From assembly GCA_023078555.1 (NCBI GenBank), contig CM041204.1, positions 1,708,923 through 1,772,922 of the forward strand: DNA of 64,000 nt, written 5' to 3'. The notes beneath the pieces were generated by a model that was given only the letters and a program-made list of their open reading frames with translations, did not search any database and was not told where the DNA came from. Positions within the stretch are counted from its first letter, which is position 1, and every line of letters starts with the position of its first letter. The DNA comes from Ulva prolifera. Taxonomy: Eukaryota > Chlorophyta > Ulvophyceae > Ulvales > Ulvaceae. This document shows positions 57,262 to 64,000 of the stretch, in pieces. Position numbers and translations under genes: made by a program.

Positions 57262-59639
57262 TCACGAGTGATGAAGGATGTTGAGAGCTACCAGCTCCAG
57301 TCCGGGTGCAGCGGCGCCGACAAAGGCGAGAAAGTGCTGGTGGACACCTGCACGCTCCTCTGTGCTCTGCTGCTGCCCATCGATCTTGACAATTTGGTAG
57401 GAGAAGCGCGACAGCGCCGGCAGTGCGCAGACAAAGCGAGACACCGCGTCGACTCTCTCACGGACCGGCGGCAGCGGCAGCGTGAGGTGCTGAAGTGCGG
57501 GCCATGACCCCTCCGGAGCATGTGCGGCGAGAGCCTCCGCCATCTGTCCGCCCTGAGCTCCGCAATCACTGGCAAACACGAGGCTTGTGAGCGAGGCCAG
57601 TGCGGCAAGGCAGAGGATGCAGTCTTGAACTTCGCCGTGGCGCACAGTGAAGCGCGTCAGATGCAGCTGCTGCAGGTGCGGCATGCATGTGACCGCTCGG
57701 AGGTCCGCGCTGCTCTGCACGCACCCCCAGCTGCGGACGTGCAGCCCCGTCAGCTGTGTCAGCGCCTCGAGAGAGGGCAGGCCCGTCACGTCATGGCACT
57801 GGCCGAGATGGAGATCAAGCTGGTGTAGGCCAGCCAAGCAGCTGCGGGTGAGGGCAGCAAGCGCCCGTCGCCATGAGAGCTGCTTGACAGATGCCCGACC
57901 GTCCCGGAATGTGAACTTCTGAGCATGTACCTCGAGGCTCAGGCTGCTGAGTGCCTGCGCGCCATCCGCCAGCAGCGGCAGGGCTAGCTCAAGTACGTCA
58001 TAATCTGCGGCGACAGTGACATGGTGCAACTGGGGCAGTGCCGCCAGTGTCAGTGGGACACACTCAGCGATGGCATCGCAAGTTGGGCGGACATCTACAG
58101 TCTGATAAAGGCCGCCGGCCTGCTGAGATCGCCGGAGTGCCAGACTTTGTAGCAGAGTGAAGTGTGCGAGGCGGCTGAGGAGGGCGTGGTAGCTGGATGC
58201 ACCACCTGGCGCGCCGCATAGGAGATGGTCAAGTGAAATATCGAGGCTTGTCAGCGGGGCTCGCAGGCGCTCAAGCAGAGATTGGCATGTGAGGTTTGGA
58301 CACATGCCTACGGTCGAGAAGGTAAGCTCGCAAAGTGCCGGCAAAGGGACTTGTTGTCTAGCGAGGAAGCATGCATCCCCTGGCAGATCAGTGCGGAGGT
58401 AGAGGGCCGTGAGGGTGGTGGCAGCGGCCAGCATTGCCGCGACGCCGCAGGCTTCGGCTTGTTGAGAAAGCATGTCTCGCGGCCGCTTGTAGGCTTCGAC
58501 GTCATGCCAGTGGGTCAGCACGAGATGCAGGGACTGAAGTCGAGGCCAGGCGGCGAACGTCTGCCGCAAGACGGCCAGCGTGGCTGTGCTGGCGGTGGAG
58601 TGCAGCTGGAAGCACTGAATAGAGCTGAGAGCGGCAAGAGCTGGGGAGAGCAGGCACACTGATGGCCCATCTATGCAGTGCACAGAGAGTCTCAGGCTGG
58701 TGAGGCCTGTGTGGTGGTGCAGGGCCTCGGCGAGGGCTGACGCCGCCTGTCGCCACGATTTCCTCGTCATGTTGTCTGGAGAGTCCGAGTTGGTTTGATC
58801 GTGATCTTCGGTGCTGAGGGACAGCACCGATGGCGGAGCGACGGAGAGCCCTGCCAGGGCTTCGACCAGCGGGAGGGAGTGGTCATCGAGGCGCAAGGTC
58901 AGCTGTTTGTCGGGCGTGATGAGAGTTTCTAGCACCGTTGGATGCAGGTGGCTTGGGAGGAAGGCGAGCAGCTGGCGCAGCGTGGGGCCCCGCCACGGCG
59001 TATGGCGGGGATCGTTGCGGGCGGCTTGCGAGAATACACGCTGCTTGCACGGCTGCGGCAAGTTGGACAGGCTCTCGAAGACGTCCTGGAGGGCGTCGTC
59101 TCGGTTGCCGTCGTCCGCAGATGCATGCTGCATTACTCGACACGCTATCATGTCCTCCCACGCATGCACATGCTTGTCATCCAAAGCGTCTGCGACCTGC
59201 AGCAAGCACCGTCGCACACTGTGTCACGGGTTTCTAGATGCCAGATCAGGGACAGGAATCCTCGTTGGGAAGGAGTGAAGTTCAGCGGTGTTGCCTTTAC
59301 AAGCGCTAGCGTGCGTGCGGGAGATCAACAGAGGTATGAAGAAAGCCCCACCTTCACGAGAGTGCAGAGGGTGGGCACGTCCATGCCCTCAAATGAATTA
59401 GCATCATCTATGGTGGTATTGATCCATGTCTTGAACTGGGGCATCGAGACGCTGTCCGGCAGCAGTGCTTCCCCCGCTGCAGCTTCTGCGACCGCCGACA
59501 GCACCCCGCTCCTGTCGCACACACGAGCGTCCAGAGCAATAGAATCGGTGCCATCATTGAAATGTAGCTTCACTGAACCATCCGATTGGATCGCTGTGCT
59601 CTTCACACATACACGTCGACGTCCCCCAAGTTCAACCAT
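57262..59639 (-). CDS. SKP1/POZ-like domain fused to leucine-rich repeats (2 exons, 740 aa)
   Basis: Exon 1 is 59639-59352 (96 codons) and exon 2 is 59196-57262 (stop 57264-57262), joined in phase 0 across a 155-bp intron (GTGGGG donor, GCTGCAG acceptor). The first 130 residues follow the SKP1/POZ layout: VKLHFNDGTDSIALDARVCD, then PDSVSMPQFKTWINTTIDD, then TLCTLVKVADALDDKHVHAW, which spans the splice junction and matches the SKP1 LFELILAANYLDIKGL helix region. The remaining 600 residues carry about a dozen LxxLxL repeats (LTSLRLSV, LQSLHLVL, LTALYLR, LTSLDISL, LHQLDLHL, LQQLHLTRF, LQHLTLPL), like RNI-type LRRs of F-box proteins. SKP1 normally bridges Cullin-1 to an F-box protein; here adaptor and substrate-binding parts would sit on one chain. 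No F-box is seen. The role is inferred from architecture only. Confidence 0.82.
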
Positions 59640-60130
59640 GCTGCAGCTACGCGATGCTCAGAGCGGCGCCAGTGTCACGATACTTTCTGATGAGCATGCA
59701 CTTCATTCACACGATTTCACTGCGTGAGGTAGTGTGCGGGGTGCTGTGTTCGGCACGGTTTGTGCAGGCTCGTCACGACGTAGTGGCGCTTTGGCCACGC
59801 CCTCTGTCGATCCTTTGTCAAACCTCTGCTGGTGCATGCAGGCAGCTGTCTGTACAGGAGTCACCAGCAGGTGGGACTGCCAGGCGAGACGGATGAGATA
59901 TGCATGCCTTGACACATGATGCGTGGAGAGCGCTAGCGTCACGGCGCAGGATCTCGAGATAGCTTGAAGAAAGCCACTTGACAGACCATCGAGACTTCAG
60001 GTACCATGTTTCAATTTCGCTCGGCAACAAGACGATCCCTCGTTCTGTGGACGCCAATGCAACGACTGAACCACTGCAACCCAGCTGTCACGAAGTGCAC
60101 TCTTTCACAGCCTGCCAAGCTTCATGTCTC
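59640..60130. promoter_or_regulatory. Upstream region of the SKP1-LRR gene
   Basis: The sequence 5' to the minus-strand start codon at 59639 has no coding support and presumably holds the promoter. No TATA or other motif could be singled out. Confidence 0.35.
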
Positions 60131-60175
60131 ATTATTACAAAAGAGTGATTGGGAGAAGACAAACAACAACACCGA
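60131..60175 (-). mobile_element. Family A LINE 3' end (solo, minus)
   Basis: ATTACAAAAGAGTGATTGGG followed by AGAAGACAAACAAC is the reverse complement of the family A terminus. Confidence 0.65.
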
Positions 60176-60379
60176 GCTTCCTGTCTTTATTCCCATGTCA
60201 CATTTCAGCTACCATGTTGGTGTGTGGTCCTGGTGCTACTGCATGCAATGCAAGAAGCGGCGTAGTGCATCTCAGCTGGCAACGATAGTAATAAAGTCAA
60301 CCAGTCTAACCCGTCAGTGCACTAGCTGCAGAAGGTACGATTCATGGTACGCACCAGCAATGCACCGGGGTCTTGTGTG

Positions 60380-60682
60380 TTACAAGGACAAAGCTGGAGT
60401 GGCCAGTAGCACCGCCAGGGCAAGGAACAAGCATCTCAACTCCCTAACGCATGCACGTCAAAATATGCTCACCCACGGCGAGCCCGGACTCGGTGCCCAT
60501 TCATCGTATGGCAGAAACCCACCAAACACGCACCCGCACACGCAGGCACACCACACCCGCGTACCCGCCCGTTCAACAGCCCCAGACACCCGCAGCCCCG
60601 GGCCGCATGCAAATTGATGCGAAGCCGCGGCAGCCCAAGCCAGCAGCCCAGCCGTCGCCGGACCAACGCCCCAGTTCCCGTG

Positions 60683-60713
<31 letters not shown>

Positions 60714-61852
60714 CCCAGCCCCTAGACCCCAACCCACTCCCCCTTTCGCAGCCATTCCCACCTCCACTTTCTCCAGGATCAGATCAGCCCCGAGCTGCAG
60801 AGCACCATAGCAGCGTCGCCACCGACCGGCCACCGGCCGGCACCAATAGGATATGTCTGGGCGCCGCGTGATGTGGAAGAGGCGGCGGTCAGCAAAGCAC
60901 CTGCGCCTGCGATCGGCGGCAGGCGAGCGAGGGCCAGGCGGGGATACGGCGGGCGGCTCGCCGCTCAGGCCGGGTGGCCAGTGACCGGCGAGAGGACATC
61001 GCATGGGACCGCGAGTCTCGTCAACTTGGCCTTGCCCGTGTGGCAAGCCATCAGTGGGGCAGCAGCGTGAATTTGATGCACGACGGCGCGGCAGTGTGTG
61101 GTGGAGATGTCGCGCATAGCGTTCTCCAGGAATCGCCGTCGAGAGACAGCTCCCGCCCGTGCAGACACATCAGCAGGCATGTTAATGAGCGCACATGCAG
61201 CTGGGCTAATGTGCCCATATGTTTCATGCAACAGCGGGATCAGGATGATTCCCCCGACACCAGAGCGGCCGTACTTGGCGCGCTTCCGGGAAGGCTGGTC
61301 AGCGGCCTCCACGCAGGCGCCGTCACACAATGCATATGCCGCTGCGTGGACGTGCAAACCCTCAAATGGGTGTTTGACACATACACCGCCGATAACCGGC
61401 GCGCCTGGAAAGAATGCAATTGCAAGTATGTCGCCTTCACGGGCGCCCTCACGCAACCTCAGGCTGGGGAGGGCGGTCGGTGGGGCGCCCTGCTCAGGGC
61501 TCACCTGCGGCTGTCTATCGCAGGCCTGCTGAATGGCCGTCAGCGCACAGGGGTGGTCTCTGGCGACTGCAGCAGAGCCGGCCGGGCCCGCAGAAGCCGC
61601 GGGTTTGCACGCCATCGCGGCGCCACACGTCAGCACGCCTGCTGCTGCATCGGTGGTTGGAGAGGGGGCCCGGGCGCCAAGAAGGGTTGCAGGCGCGCGC
61701 GGCCGAGGCCTGGGAGGCTGGAGAATTAGGATCTCTAGACATCCCGCAATGGGCTGCGGTACAGGAAAGTGGCCGAAGTGCCGTGGCATGCGCAGCGGAG
61801 GAGGCTGGAGGGGCCTGCGGGTCGAGCACAGCGGCTCTGAGCACAGCCGCAC
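60380..61852 (-). pseudogene. Family B LINE with reverse-transcriptase C-terminal coding region
   Basis: The minus-strand frame 61852-60965 (295 aa) reads GVCVKHPFEGLHVHAAAYAL, then ILIPLLHETYGHISPAACAL and FLENAMRDISTTHCRAVVHQ. These match the order in the family C fragment at 14328-15149 and mark the stretch behind the polymerase of algal LINEs. About 585 bp of 3' untranslated sequence, with a G run in the sense strand (60687-60716), ends GCTTTGTCCTTGTAACACAC. This copy ties the many solo family B ends to a LINE. The polymerase is missing. The 5' limit is uncertain; a weak match of the flank CTTGTGT near 62116 could mark it. Confidence 0.75.
60687..60716. repeat. Poly(C) tract, 30 C, in the LINE B 3' region
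   Basis: A C run on the plus strand, hence a G run in the LINE sense strand. Comparable runs lie in or near the family B copies at 7098 and 27659. Confidence 0.95.
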
Positions 61853-64000
61853 TCAGCACGGCGGCGTTGGAGCTGCGGGCGAGCGCGTCGGAGTTGGCAA
61901 TGGAGAGGGGGGGTTAAGCCTGGGCACCAGGAGGGGTTGCGTGCGCGGCCAAGGCTTTGGCGGGTCAGGAAGTGGTAGAGGGGAACGTGCGAGCCGGCGT
62001 CGAGCGAGCCGGGAGGCCGCGGCCGAGGCCCTTGGGCAGCCTGCTCAAATGCAGCTCCTTGCCTGCCTTTGTGTGCATGTTGCTGGTGGCTAAGCAGATA
62101 TCCACTCAGCGCAGGCTTGTGTTTATGTGTAATCTCTGTCAGCTACTTCCGTGGCCGCAGTAATGCCCGGCATGGGCCCGGCATATCAGATCTACCCTCA
62201 CCGATCAAACCTCGCCGATCAATTTTAATGCTGCCTTAAAGCTTGCCATCAGCTGGGTAGGGGCAAACACACGGCGGGCCACCCCGGGGGCAGCGCGTTG
62301 CGGAAGAACTGTGCACCGCTTTCTCACCTCGGGTTAGCGAGCCAATATTAATTTGGCCTGTTCATGATCAACTTCAGTGTAGCTGATCAGACGGGGTGCA
62401 GGGCAGACCACCTTCAAGTTGCCACCCCCCAGGTCCATCAGCTCAGTGGCTTTTCTGGCTCTTGTAGGAGTTGCATTTTTGGGCTGGTGTGATCCATGTG
62501 TGGTGTCGTGCACCTCCGTAACCGCCCCAAAAATGGCAATTAATTCCGGTGTTCCAGCTGACTGCAACTTTCAGCCCGCCCCTGCAACACCCCCAAGTGC
62601 ATTCTCAGTGAGGTTGTGTTGTGGAAATTGGCAGCCTCGAGGGCAAACAGCCAACATGCAGCTCGTCCAAAAATCGCCCGATCAGCGCTTCACATATACC
62701 TCATGTGATCTCCTGTTTGAATCTGAGCCTCATTCCTGGCGCACCAGCTCCAACAGCTATTCTGCGTGTGCTATCACCCCCGAATATGTGTGTGCTGCAC
62801 CATTCTTTATGCGGAAAGGTGCTATGCACTCAGTGCAACAAATTGAGAGCGATCACCAGCGATTTTTTTGCGTGCCTCGCGAAACTACGATCCAGTGGTC
62901 AACACTGCTGTCGTGAAGTGCATGGCGCAGCGGTGTGGTGAGGTGTGCCGCATGACGCACGCTGCATGCGTGCTCCCAACAACCCGAGCAAGGTTTGGTA
63001 CCGTTTTGCAGGTGTCCCGGAGCGGTCGTTGGATACAGCACACAATCCCGCTGCGTGGTCCCGTTCTGAATACACCCCGTGTATCTGGCGATGGCTAGTG
63101 CAAAGAACACTCTTACATTGTTTTTGCTTGCAACTGGCAACGCTTTTGTGATATCTATGGCGATGGCGCATAATTCGCTACCTTCTTAGATGCGGTCGAT
63201 CCCACGCGGCAGGGATGCATGCCAGGCTGAGAGGCTCACACCTGCTGGAGCTGACCCAAGACGTGGCGATGATACACGCACGCAACATCACACCTTCGTC
63301 GGACACTTAAATGCAGGCTGACACCCACTGGCATGTCCTTGTTTTGCAATAGTAACGTGCGGGTGATTACGCCGATCGGCGACAGCTGCAGGTAGTCGAC
63401 TGAGCAGGCGTTCCTCAGCTGACCCAGCTCGCGTCGCGAAGACATCATCTGAACGACGTAGAAGACTGATAGGATCTTTTGCTTATGGGGAATCTGGACA
63501 GCTCACATCCCGGCGCTGAGGCTGCTGTCGCGCAGACAACAGCGTGGGAGGTCGAGGGTGCGCTCGCGCTTCTGCACTGGCATCGTGAAGCAGATATTAG
63601 CATGATAATATTCATGATCGTGCCCAATTGCAGAGTTGCTGAGGACGGGGTGTGCGGAGGGCGAGTATACGGTGTGCGCTTCATGCCTAGATGTGCATGC
63701 TGTATACAGCACTACGTAGGCCTCCTGCATCTATAGCTACATGCACAGTGAGCGCTCGAGCTCCGACGTTCCAGGTACTACTGGTAGGTCGGTTAAAATT
63801 TCCCGATTTGAGCGGGCCTGAACATATGAATCTTGATGTTCCGGAAGTCCACCAGCGATCCGGAAATGTCCCGGGTCCAAGTCGCTGTCGTATCTCAGAG
63901 ATAGTGCTCAGTGTGAAAGTCGTGAACAGCTCGCAGTGCAGTTCCCACAGCTGCGATCACAACAGCGTGTAAATGTACTGTAGCACATTCAGAAGGGATT
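61853..64000. other. Unassigned right end of the window
   Basis: A plus-strand frame at 62419-62916 (165 codons) starts with a signal-peptide-like stretch (SVAFLALVGVAFLGWCDP) but has no recognised domain. At 63639-63689 about 51 bp repeats the sequence at 25452-25502 with roughly six differences. No complete gene is supported. Confidence 0.4.

Noticed and set aside
57262-59278. Plus-strand frames of 100-260 codons opposite the LRR exon
   Set aside because: They are shadows of the 651-codon minus-strand LRR frame, which has regular LxxLxL repeats and splices in phase to a SKP1-like exon.
1-64000. tRNA or rRNA genes
   Set aside because: No convincing cloverleaf or conserved rRNA stretch was recognised by eye. 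A tRNAscan-SE and Rfam search would be decisive.

Overview
The window is nuclear DNA of a green alga. It holds the 3' end of a nuclear gene for magnesium chelatase subunit I, short GT-AG introns, and heavy loads of transposons and satellites. No operons or ribosome binding sites are seen. I place it in Chlorophyta or a close green lineage but cannot name the species.

Layout. 1-1360 (+) is the end of CHLI. 3320-5849 (-) encodes a membrane-anchored protein with a beta-helix-like ectodomain and no visible kinase. 5.9-20.4 kb is mobile-element territory: a complete Mutator-like (MULE) element with a five-exon transposase (8591-12523), LINE retrotransposon 3' ends of three families (called A, B and C here) and hAT-type miniature elements. 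20917-23042 (+) is a complete GID9/MAEA homologue. 25230-26943 (+) is a MATH-domain gene. 27-38 kb is mostly repeats: a broken paralogue of the ectodomain gene, a Harbinger-type miniature element, a 172-bp satellite (32696-34666) and palindromes. 39185-46319 (+) is an eight-exon receptor-like kinase whose ectodomain matches the gene at 3.3-5.8 kb. 47719-51840 is a 175-bp satellite with an 11-monomer higher-order repeat. 52.7-56.2 kb has unidentified exons. 57262-59639 (-) encodes an apparent fusion of a SKP1/POZ-like domain to leucine-rich repeats. 60.4-61.9 kb is a family B LINE. The rest, to 64 kb, holds nothing I can name.

Themes. GID9 belongs to a ubiquitin ligase, and MATH and SKP1-LRR proteins are typical substrate-adaptor types, so three candidate ubiquitin-pathway genes lie within 40 kb. 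That may be chance. The receptor-like family has one kinase-bearing copy, one apparently kinase-less copy and one pseudogene. All three LINE families end in a TTTGTAA-like 3' tail, and family B copies sit next to CA-rich target sequence.

Exon joins were worked out by reading splice sites and checking phase by hand. They are predictions.
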